The position numbers and the translations under genes were made by a program. From Candidatus Curtissbacteria bacterium RIFCSPLOWO2_01_FULL_37_9 (GTDB taxonomy: Bacteria > Patescibacteriota > Microgenomatia > Curtissbacterales > GWA2-41-24), in contig MFBN01000022.1 in NCBI GenBank assembly GCA_001776425.1, positions 3,659 through 9,217 of the forward strand: a DNA stretch of 5,559 bases. The letters are read 5' to 3'. This document shows, one piece after another, positions 1 to 4,974 of this stretch; position 1 is the first letter of the stretch; every line of letters begins with the position of its first letter. Under the pieces are notes generated by a model. It was not told where the DNA came from. It saw nothing but the letters and a program-made list of their open reading frames with translations, and made no database searches.

Positions 1-2
1 AA

Positions 3-746
3 TCGTTGGGTGAAACGGTTGCACGGGATATTGAAAAATTTGTAATGCTTTCAGTAATCGATACTTTATGGATCCAGCATCTTGATTCACTTGATGATTT
101 GCGTGAGGGAATTGGTCTTAGGGCAGCGGGTCAAAGGGATCCTTTAGTTGAATATAAACAAGAAGCATTCAGTTTATTTGAAAAACTTGTTGCGTCTATA
201 GATTATGAGGTCGTCCATCGAATTTTTAAAGTACAGGTAAGAAGAGAGCCGGAAATTGAAAAAATAGAAGAACAGGCAGAAGGAATTCATCCTGATGCCC
301 GCTTGACATCACAAAGCGGTGAAACCGTTGGCGGAGAGGTAAAATTAGCGCCGGTCGTCAATCAACCATCGGTGGTTTCAACCCAGTTGCCCAAAGGCCC
401 AGTTGCCCCACAGCCAATAGATAAAGATCCTATGGAAATGACTGATCAAGAATTGGAGGCCGAAATAGCCAAGCTGGAAGCAATTGAGAAAGGCTCACAG
501 CCGAGAGTTGACCCGCTTCGCGAGTCGCCGGAGGCGAACCACGCCCTTGGCGGGCGAAGCGAGGCGAGCAGTTCACAGCTAGGCGCAGAGAATCCTTACT
601 CTTCAGTGAACCGTGAACAGAGAACCGTTAACCAGAAAATCGGTCGCAATGATCCCTGTCCGTGCGGAGCGATCAATCCGCAAACCGACAAGTCCTACAA
701 ATACAAGAAGTGTGGCATGATTAATGCGCCGTACCATAAGGGTTGA
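3..746 (+). CDS. secA: Preprotein translocase ATPase SecA, C-terminal part (5' truncated by window edge)
   Basis: This is the C-terminal end of SecA, the cytoplasmic ATPase that pushes unfolded preproteins through the SecYEG channel. The reading frame is open to the left edge (TCG at 3-5, then TTG), so the TTG at position 6 is not a true start; the nucleotide-binding and preprotein cross-linking domains lie outside the window. The end of the helical scaffold domain is clear: LSVIDTLWIQHLDSLDDLRE, then GIGLRAAGQRDPLVEYK, both near-canonical. A long, poorly conserved, charged and proline-rich linker follows (about 260-640). The protein ends in a SEC-C zinc-binding motif, GRNDPCPCG at 642-668 and KYKKCG at 699-716, closing with INAPYHKG before TGA. 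The gap between CPC and the third Cys is 15 residues, against about 8 in the usual motif, and the usual fourth ligand right after Cys is Gly; the nearby His (735-737) may replace it. A palindromic element is inserted in the linker, and a second, untranslated tail copy lies downstream. Confidence 0.96.
   Translation, partial: SLGETVARDIEKFVMLSVIDTLWIQHLDSLDDLREGIGLRAAGQRDPLVEYKQEAFSLFEKLVASIDYEVVHRIFKVQVRREPEIEKIEEQAEGIHPDARLTSQSGETVGGEVKLAPVVNQPSVVSTQLPKGPVAPQPIDKDPMEMTDQELEAEIAKLEAIEKGSQPRVDPLRESPEANHALGGRSEASSSQLGAENPYSSVNREQRTVNQKIGRNDPCPCGAINPQTDKSYKYKKCGMINAPYHKG
495..579 (+). repeat. In-frame GC-rich palindromic element inside the secA linker
   Basis: The arms cgcttcgc (514-521) and gcgaagcg (554-561) are perfect 8-base inverted repeats. 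Between them are two small perfect hairpins, tcgcc/ggcga (525-529 and 533-537, loop gga) and cgcc/ggcg (542-545 and 549-552, loop ctt), so the unit can fold as a three-way junction. The core 514-561 is 36 of 48 G+C, unlike the AT-rich surroundings. The direct repeat tcacagc occurs at 495-501 and 573-579, 78 bases apart. One copy plus the intervening sequence is exactly 26 codons, so insertion or loss keeps the secA frame. The arrangement resembles a small mobile palindromic element with a target duplication, as in the protein-coding Rickettsia palindromic elements. That is an analogy; no family membership is claimed. Confidence 0.65.
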
Positions 747-755
747 TCGCGGAGT

Positions 756-822
756 CCTCCAAAAATCGCAGCACGAGCCGTCTATGGATAATAGTGAAAA
801 GGCGAGTGCTAAGATTTGGAGG
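756..822 (+). repeat. Imperfect inverted repeat between the two secA tails
   Basis: The left arm (756-774, starting cctccaaa and ending agcac) pairs with the right arm (806-822, gtgct through tttggagg). This gives an 8-base outer stem, a small internal bulge and a 5-base inner stem. Inside, gcc/ggc (777-779 and 801-803) and ctat/atag (782-785 and 791-794) can extend the fold. No T-run follows it, so it does not look like an intrinsic terminator. It lies within the segment that separates the live and fossil secA tails and may have arrived with it. Its first bases, tcgcggagtcct at 747-758, resemble the start of the element at 3689. Confidence 0.55.
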
Positions 823-824
823 GC

Positions 825-884
825 GGTTCAGGTCTCAAATGGAAGAAATGTGGTCTAATCAATGCCCCACAACATCAAGGTTAA
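825..884 (+). pseudogene. Untranslated remnant of a second secA 3' end (SEC-C tail)
   Basis: Read in the secA frame, this stretch encodes GSGLKWKKCGLINAPQHQG followed by TAA. The live tail reads YKYKKCGMINAPYHKG. From the residue before the first Lys to the final Gly, 11 of 16 positions are identical, and several codons differ only at the third base (aag/aaa, ggc/ggt, att/atc, gcg/gcc, ccg/cca). Both copies therefore evolved as coding sequence. The GSG-x-KWKKC spacing is that of a standard SEC-C motif, so this looks like the end of a canonical SecA cut off from its CPC half. Four in-frame stops between 744 and 812 prevent its translation as part of the present secA, and no start codon opens it. 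It may be the original secA end displaced by a 159-base insertion, the end of a lost paralogue, or an assembly mixture of two strains. Confidence 0.7.
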
Positions 885-947
885 TTTAATTTTGTGTGGT
901 TATAGCACCCTAGCATATTATTTATTCTTATTTCTTCTAGTCAAGAG

Positions 948-976
948 TTGACTTTAGTCACTTTTTTATTAATACT
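948..976 (+). promoter_or_regulatory. Putative promoter of the L,D-transpeptidase gene
   Basis: A -35-like ttgact (948-953) is followed after 17 bases by a -10-like aatact (971-976, 4 of 6 matches to TATAAT). The expected transcription start falls at about 982-983, on the ATG itself, which would make the mRNA leaderless. No Shine-Dalgarno sequence is visible before the ATG, which fits that reading. Confidence 0.45.
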
Positions 977-982
977 AAAAAT

Positions 983-1651
983 ATGCAAATATTTACCAAA
1001 GGTATTTCCCACTTTTTGATTTTAGTACTGGTTAGTATAGTGATTGGTTTATTGATATCGCCAGCGAAAAGATATATAAATTTATATTTTAATCACTTAA
1101 CAGCAAAAATCGGAATCAATTTAAATAATATTGCATCTGAACAATATGTAAGCTGGATTAAATCCCAACAAGATGAACTTGTTAGTAACAACCAAGCAAT
1201 ATTTCTCAATAGAAATGTGCCTTTTACAGATATTGCTCTTCGTGGTGCAGATAATATTCTTGGTGAATCTGTAAATCAAAAAGCGAATAAATACATCGAG
1301 GTAGACATTTCCGAGCAAAGATTATATATGAAGGAAGACGGTAATATAGTAGGCAGTTTTTTAGTTTCCACCGGTAAGTGGGCGCCAACGCCAACAGGAG
1401 AGTGGCGAATTTGGACAAAACTAAGATACACCAGAATGAAAGGAGGCTCCAAGGCCCTCGGAACATTTTATGATTTACCCAATGTACCCTACACGATGTA
1501 TTACTATCGTGGATATGGCATTCATGGAGCCTACTGGCACAACAATTTTGGACAGCCCATGAGTCACGGCTGTGTCAACATGAAACCGGAGGAAGCAGGG
1601 GTTGTTTTTAGCTGGGCAAGTGTAGGAACAAGAGTTGTTGTCCATATATAG
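983..1651 (+). CDS. Membrane-anchored L,D-transpeptidase (YkuD domain)
   Basis: This 222-residue protein is predicted to act outside the membrane on peptidoglycan, making 3-3 cross-links or attaching partners through a catalytic Cys. Residues 8-26 form one hydrophobic helix after a short N-terminus with Lys6, with no clear signal-peptidase site, so it is probably an N-terminal anchor. Residues 32-100 are a spacer without a recognised domain. The YkuD domain runs from about 103 to 222, opening with YIEVDISEQRLYM, then TPTGEW, then the conserved YGIHG (His181) and the active-site SHGCVNM with Ser194, His195, Gly196 and Cys197. All catalytic residues are present and the domain ends at the C-terminus as usual. 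The ATG at 983 is the first start after an in-frame TAG at 938. There is no Shine-Dalgarno sequence, and the promoter before it suggests a leaderless transcript. Next to uppP it forms a cell-wall pair. Which L,D-transpeptidase subtype this is, and its exact substrate, cannot be told from the sequence. Confidence 0.93.
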   Translation: MQIFTKGISHFLILVLVSIVIGLLISPAKRYINLYFNHLTAKIGINLNNIASEQYVSWIKSQQDELVSNNQAIFLNRNVPFTDIALRGADNILGESVNQKANKYIEVDISEQRLYMKEDGNIVGSFLVSTGKWAPTPTGEWRIWTKLRYTRMKGGSKALGTFYDLPNVPYTMYYYRGYGIHGAYWHNNFGQPMSHGCVNMKPEEAGVVFSWASVGTRVVVHI

Positions 1652-1683
1652 AAGTCTTGATTTTATTTCCCGACAATGCCCCT

Positions 1684-1689
1684 TATAAT
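1684..1689 (+). promoter_or_regulatory. -10 box (TATAAT) immediately upstream of uppP
   Basis: A perfect TATAAT ends 7 bases before the uppP ATG at 1697, so transcription would begin on or next to the start codon. No -35 box stands at normal spacing; the closest, ttgatt at 1657-1662, is 21 bases away. In an AT-rich genome a chance match is possible. The position and the lack of a Shine-Dalgarno sequence make a leaderless uppP transcript plausible. Confidence 0.4.
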
Positions 1690-1696
1690 ATGAAAG

Positions 1697-2476
1697 ATGA
1701 CATATATTTTGGCGATTTTTGCAGGTGTTGTTCAGGGTTTAACGGAATTTTTGCCTGTATCTTCAACAGGTCACTTAATTATATTTGAAAATTTTTTTAA
1801 TATTTCTCAGGAACAATTTGGCCTTGCTTTTGACGCTTCACTTCATTTAGGGACTCTTTTTGCGATTATTTTGTTTTTCTATAAAGATTATATTTATGCA
1901 ATAACAATGAAAAATCAATTGCTTTTAAAAATTATTGTTGGAACTGTACCGGCGGTTTTTATAGGATTGATTTTTGAAAATACGGTTGAATCCATTTTTA
2001 GGCAAAATATAATAGTTGCAGTTTCATTAATTACATTTAGTATAGTCATTTTTTATGCTGAAAAATACGGTAAAAAATCAAAAAATATCGATAAAATCAG
2101 CTTTAAAGACTCGTTTATTATCGGTTTATTCCAATCAATAGCTCTAATTCCCGGAATATCCCGTTCCGGTGCAACTATTTCTGCAGGGTTACTCTCAAAC
2201 ATTAAAAGACAAGATTCTGCAAAATTTGCTTTTCTTCTTTCCGGGCCAATTATTGCCGGTGCCGGACTGATGAAGTTTGTAAATGTTATTAATACTGATA
2301 ATTTTAACAAGGGGGAATTAAATTTTTTCCTAATCGGTATGATATCTTCGGCGATAATTGGTTATTTAACTATAAAATACTTTATCCGATACTTGTCTGT
2401 AAAAAGCCTGGTGCCTTTTGTATATTATAGGATAATAGTCGGCATTATTCTTCTTATTTATACTTTAGGGAATTAA
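1697..2476 (+). CDS. uppP: Undecaprenyl-diphosphatase UppP (BacA family)
   Basis: UppP removes one phosphate from undecaprenyl diphosphate at the membrane, regenerating the carrier lipid for peptidoglycan and other surface polymers; overproduction gives bacitracin resistance in other bacteria. The 259-residue protein is highly hydrophobic with several membrane segments, near the usual family length of about 260-275. Both family motifs are intact: QGLTEFLPVSSTGHL near the N-terminus, with Gln13, Glu17 and His26 at the catalytic positions, and PGISRSGAT at about 152-160, with Arg156 contacting phosphate. The start at 1697 places motif 1 at the normal distance from the N-terminus. A gap of 45 bases separates it from the transpeptidase gene, and 56 bases separate it from prfB. 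It has no Shine-Dalgarno sequence, and a TATAAT lies just before the start. Nothing in it looks broken. Confidence 0.97.
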   Translation: MTYILAIFAGVVQGLTEFLPVSSTGHLIIFENFFNISQEQFGLAFDASLHLGTLFAIILFFYKDYIYAITMKNQLLLKIIVGTVPAVFIGLIFENTVESIFRQNIIVAVSLITFSIVIFYAEKYGKKSKNIDKISFKDSFIIGLFQSIALIPGISRSGATISAGLLSNIKRQDSAKFAFLLSGPIIAGAGLMKFVNVINTDNFNKGELNFFLIGMISSAIIGYLTIKYFIRYLSVKSLVPFVYYRIIVGIILLIYTLGN

Positions 2477-2516
2477 ACTTCTAAGATTGTAACTGAACTG
2501 AAAATTAAAACTGGTA

Positions 2517-2522
2517 TATAAT
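2517..2522 (+). promoter_or_regulatory. -10 box (TATAAT) just upstream of prfB
   Basis: A perfect TATAAT ends 10 bases before the prfB ATG (2533), which predicts a leader of only about 3-5 bases. No convincing -35 hexamer is present at 16-18 base spacing. No Shine-Dalgarno sequence occurs in this gap. This is the third gene in the window with this arrangement, which raises confidence a little over a single chance match. Confidence 0.4.
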
Positions 2523-2532
2523 TCTACTTGAA

Positions 2533-3618
2533 ATGGAATATAAACAAAAAATAGTGGATTTAACAAATCAATTTGAGGTCATAGGAAAAAATTTTAGTAT
2601 TGAAATTAAGCAGAATGAACTCAACAGGCTTGAAAATGAGAGTCAAAAGAGTGATTTATGGAAAGACCCGGAAAATGCTCAAAAAATAATGAAAAAATTA
2701 TCCGCGCTAACACAAGAAATCGAAAATTTTAAATTAATAGAACAAGAGCTTAGTAAATATAAAGAATTAATTACCGATCAAAATATTGAGCATGTCGATA
2801 CCCAAATAGATAAAGATTTAGATCGACTAGAAAGTCAAATTGACGAACTTGAAACTACCTTATTTTTATCAGGGCCGTATGACTTAAATAATGCAATAAT
2901 GACACTTCATGCGGGGCAAGGGGGAGTTGAAGCTATGGACTGGGTTGAAATGCTTTCACGCATGTATCAAAAGTATTTTGCAGCCAAAAAGTGGAAATTT
3001 GAGGTTATTGATGAAGTTTTAGGTGAGGAAGCTGGTTATAAAACAATTTCTATGCTAATTAGGGAAAATTACGCATACGGTTTATTAAAAGGTGAAGCTG
3101 GTGTTCACCGATTAGTGAGACAATCTCCTTTTAACGCTGCCAATTTAAGACAAACGTCATTTGCCTTGGTAGAGGTATTACCTCAAATTGATGATGTTGC
3201 TGACATTGAAATTAAACCGGATGATATTGAATTTGAGGCTTTTAGATCCAGCGGCCATGGCGGACAAAATGTAAATAAAGTTTCCACAGCCGTCAGGCTA
3301 CGGCATAAGCCAACAGGTATTATTGTTACTTGCCAAACCCAGAGATATCAGGCCCAAAACAGGGAAAATGCTATAAAACTTCTAATGTCAAAACTCTGGA
3401 CGCTTTCCCAGGAAGAAACCAGGAAGACAAAAGATCAAATAAGAGGAGCTCATATTAAACCGGGATGGGGTAATCAGATTCGATCATATGTACTGCATCC
3501 TTATAAATTAGTTAAGGACCTGCGTACCAATTATGAGACTTCAGATGCGCAATCGGTGCTGGATGGAGATCTTGAGCAATTTGTCAAACGTGAGCTTTCT
3601 CTTTCAAAAAGCATCTAA
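2533..3618 (+). CDS. prfB: Peptide chain release factor 2
   Basis: RF2 reads UAA and UGA in the ribosomal A site and triggers release of the finished chain. At 361 residues it is the usual length. The N-terminal part is helical, with a coiled-coil look. The LHAGQGGVEAMDWVEML block is typical of the family. The codon-recognition tripeptide is SPF (residues 198-200, within VHRLVRQSPF), which marks RF2; RF1 has a P-x-T type motif. The catalytic GGQ is at 243-245, within SSGHGGQNVNKVSTAVRLRH. Many bacterial RF2 genes need a programmed +1 frameshift near codon 25. Here the N-terminus runs through the matching region (LTNQFEV to SDLWKDPENAQ) in one frame with no in-frame UGA, so that autoregulatory site is absent. 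The start at ATG 2533 gives a normal N-terminus. There is no Shine-Dalgarno sequence, and TATAAT lies 10 bases upstream. The gene ends in TAA. Confidence 0.97.
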   Translation: MEYKQKIVDLTNQFEVIGKNFSIEIKQNELNRLENESQKSDLWKDPENAQKIMKKLSALTQEIENFKLIEQELSKYKELITDQNIEHVDTQIDKDLDRLESQIDELETTLFLSGPYDLNNAIMTLHAGQGGVEAMDWVEMLSRMYQKYFAAKKWKFEVIDEVLGEEAGYKTISMLIRENYAYGLLKGEAGVHRLVRQSPFNAANLRQTSFALVEVLPQIDDVADIEIKPDDIEFEAFRSSGHGGQNVNKVSTAVRLRHKPTGIIVTCQTQRYQAQNRENAIKLLMSKLWTLSQEETRKTKDQIRGAHIKPGWGNQIRSYVLHPYKLVKDLRTNYETSDAQSVLDGDLEQFVKRELSLSKSI

Positions 3619-3620
3619 AG

Positions 3621-3650
3621 TTGTCGCTTGAAGCTTTCTCTTGTTATAAT
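3621..3650 (+). promoter_or_regulatory. Promoter with extended -10 ahead of the orf158-ftsEX group
   Basis: A perfect TATAAT (3645-3650) is preceded by TGT, giving an extended -10 box, and a partial -35 (ttgtcg, 3621-3626, 4 of 6) sits 18 bases upstream. This is the best promoter in the window. Transcription would start near 3657, inside a palindromic repeat, leaving a leader of about 137 bases before the ATG at 3794. It probably drives the small membrane protein gene and, through short spacing and overlap, ftsE and ftsX. Confidence 0.55.
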
Positions 3651-3689
3651 TACGAAGTAATTACGTTTCTAATTACGAAGTAATTACGT
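3647..3689 (+). repeat. Two identical 20-base palindromic repeats overlapping the -10 box (operator-like)
   Basis: The same 20 bases occur at 3647-3666 and 3670-3689 with a period of 23. Each copy contains a perfect inverted repeat, taattac-gaa-gtaatta, followed by cgt. The first copy overlaps the -10 box at 3645-3650 and covers the predicted start site near 3657; the second lies about one to two helical turns downstream. Doubled dyad sites in this position are what a repressor operator often looks like. They could equally form hairpins in the transcript or be a dispersed repeat. No gene for a matching regulator is in the window. Confidence 0.65.
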
Positions 3690-3751
3690 CGCGAGTCCTG
3701 AGTTTACGAAGGACGAGGTAGACATAATGACTAGGAGTTTTGAAAAGTCAT
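3689..3751 (+). repeat. Hairpin pair in the orf158 leader
   Basis: The first hairpin pairs gtcct (3695-3699) with aggac (3710-3714) around a 10-base loop. The second pairs atgact (3727-3732) with agtcat (3746-3751) around a 13-base loop that contains aggag (3733-3737). The opening tcgcgagtc (3689-3697) is identical to nine bases at 518-526 inside the secA palindromic element, and in both places a hairpin begins at the gtc or tc. That hints at a small dispersed repeat family. No T-run follows, so these are not evident terminators. Between 3752 and 3793 nothing else is recognisable. Confidence 0.4.
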
Positions 3752-3793
3752 ATTGCTTAAGATAAACAGGAAATAATAAACAATTTCAGATAT

Positions 3794-4270
3794 ATGGAGC
3801 AAGAAAATCCAGGTCAACCACAATCCCGCTTGACTACTTCATTGAGGGCGGTTCCCTTAAAAAGCGGAAAATTGTTAAAGATTCTTCCTGTTGTTATTAT
3901 TATTTTGATAATTACAATCGGAGTAATTTCCGGTTTGGTAATGTCTTCTGTTAATAAAGCCAAAAATCTGCAATCTTCGGGTGTTCAAGATCCTGAAAAT
4001 TTATCACCAGAAGTTAAAGAATCGTTCACACAAACTTTTAGAGACGAATCAGAAGGTATAATCGAAAAAAACGATCAACTTGATAAATATGCTCAGGGAA
4101 CGCATAAATTAATAAGACCAGGTGGTGAAAGTCAAACTGCATATCTTACCTCATCTGTTTTGGATCTTGATACTTACTTAGGGAAAAAAGTTAAAATATT
4201 TGGAGAAACTTTTGGCTCTTCACAGGTTGGATGGCTGATGGATGTGGGAAAAGTTGAAATCCTTAATTAA
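3794..4270 (+). CDS. Unrecognised single-pass membrane protein between prfB and ftsE
   Basis: I do not recognise a named family for this 158-residue protein. The N-terminus (1-29) is hydrophilic and its second half is basic (Arg18, Lys23, Lys26, Lys29). A strong hydrophobic helix at about 30-50 follows (LPVVIIILIITIGVISGLVM), so the positive-inside rule predicts a cytoplasmic N-terminus and an external C-terminus. Residues 55-100 are charged and probably flexible. The last 55 residues or so (GTHKLIRPGGES, YLTSSVLDLDTYLGKKVKIFGETF, GWLMDVGKVEIL; shown with the middle part split as YLTSSVLDL and GKKVKIFGETF) alternate hydrophobic residues in short strands. They look like a small beta-barrel of the OB type, which is an inference. 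The ATG is the first good start; no Shine-Dalgarno sequence stands at the right distance (agg at 3768-3770 is too far). A 17-base gap to ftsE suggests cotranscription and a possible role near FtsEX or the division site. Confidence 0.8.
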   Translation: MEQENPGQPQSRLTTSLRAVPLKSGKLLKILPVVIIILIITIGVISGLVMSSVNKAKNLQSSGVQDPENLSPEVKESFTQTFRDESEGIIEKNDQLDKYAQGTHKLIRPGGESQTAYLTSSVLDLDTYLGKKVKIFGETFGSSQVGWLMDVGKVEILN

Positions 4271-4287
4271 TATTAAACTACTGCCCC

Positions 4288-4974
4288 ATGTTGAATTTTG
4301 AATCTGTAACTAAAAAATTTCCTAACGGCCAAATCGCATTAGATAATATTACACTGGAAATTCCGGATGGTGAATTTGTATTTATTGTTGGTCCAAGCGG
4401 TGCAGGTAAATCGACTCTTTTGAGGTTAATTACTAAAGAAATTATTCCGACCAGTGGAACTATTATTGTAGATAATGAAGACATTTTACGTGTTCCGTCC
4501 GGAAAAATACCATTATTAAGAAGAAAAATTGGTATGGTTTACCAAGATTTTAAATTGCTGCTGTCTCGGACTGTTTTTGAGAATGTGGCTATTCCTTTGG
4601 AAGTGTTGTCTTTAAAGAATATAGACTTGGAGAAAGAAGTAGACAGTGTATTGGAAAAAGTCGGATTAAAAGATAAGAAAAATAGTTTTCCTGTTCAGCT
4701 TTCCGGTGGTGAAGTACAAAGAACAGCAATTGCAAGAGCGATTGTCGCAAAACCTAAAATTCTTTTAGCAGATGAGCCTACAGGGGATTTAGACCCTAAA
4801 AATGCATTAAGTGTTGTTGAAACTTTAGAAAAAATCAATAAGGAAGATAAGACCACTTTAATTATGGCTACACACAATGCGTCGATAGTTAACCATTTTA
4901 AAAAAAGAGTTATAGTACTTAAAGATGGTAAGGTTGAAAAGGATGAGAAAATAGGTAAATATGAATCAAGTTAA
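4288..4974 (+). CDS. ftsE: Cell division ATP-binding protein FtsE
   Basis: FtsE is the cytoplasmic ABC ATPase of the FtsEX complex, which sits at the septum and controls peptidoglycan hydrolases across the membrane. The 228 residues match the family length. All ATPase elements are present: Walker A GPSGAGKST at 35-43, Q-loop Gln86 in MVYQDFKLL, signature LSGGE at 138-142, Walker B ILLADEP with catalytic Glu163, the D-loop GDLDP, and the H-loop His196 in ATHN. The early VTKKFPNG and the MVYQDFKLL block are typical of FtsE rather than of generic LolD/MacB-type ATPases, and the ftsX that follows confirms the call. The start at ATG 4288 gives a standard N-terminus. There is no Shine-Dalgarno sequence before it (cccc precedes the ATG), so translation may depend on coupling to the upstream gene or on a short leader. 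The 3' end overlaps ftsX by 14 bases. Confidence 0.96.
   Translation: MLNFESVTKKFPNGQIALDNITLEIPDGEFVFIVGPSGAGKSTLLRLITKEIIPTSGTIIVDNEDILRVPSGKIPLLRRKIGMVYQDFKLLLSRTVFENVAIPLEVLSLKNIDLEKEVDSVLEKVGLKDKKNSFPVQLSGGEVQRTAIARAIVAKPKILLADEPTGDLDPKNALSVVETLEKINKEDKTTLIMATHNASIVNHFKKRVIVLKDGKVEKDEKIGKYESS

Noticed and set aside
514..561. tRNA or other cloverleaf RNA gene
   Set aside because: The fold is a 48-base three-way junction with 3-base loops, lacks a T-loop sequence and anticodon arm, and lies inside the secA reading frame.
744..884. Read-through of the secA TGA (recoded UGA) to reach the second tail
   Set aside because: Further in-frame stops TAA, TAG, TGA and TAA occur at 789-797 and 810-812, so recoding one codon would not join the tails. 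RF2 is also encoded here, so UGA is most likely a normal stop.
885..947. Intrinsic terminator after secA
   Set aside because: The region is T-rich but no stem of useful length precedes a T-run.
1121..1466. Antisense open frames within the transpeptidase gene (65 and 80 codons)
   Set aside because: They lie opposite a well-supported gene with an intact active site, show no domain, and have no start signals of their own.
2053..2310. Antisense 85-codon frame within uppP
   Set aside because: It is a shadow of the PGISRSG-encoding region; composition follows the opposite strand and no motif is visible.
3619..3645. Intrinsic terminator after prfB
   Set aside because: No stable stem followed by a T-run is seen; the sequence fits better as a promoter.
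3647..3689. CRISPR array
   Set aside because: Only two 20-base units with a 3-base gap; there are no spacers and no cas genes.
3740..3760. Short leader peptide starting at TTG behind aggag
   Set aside because: It would have only six codons, the spacing from aggag is too short, and there is no run of regulatory codons.
4278..4877. Two antisense frames within ftsE
   Set aside because: They mirror the Walker A and signature-motif regions of ftsE, which is clearly the real gene.
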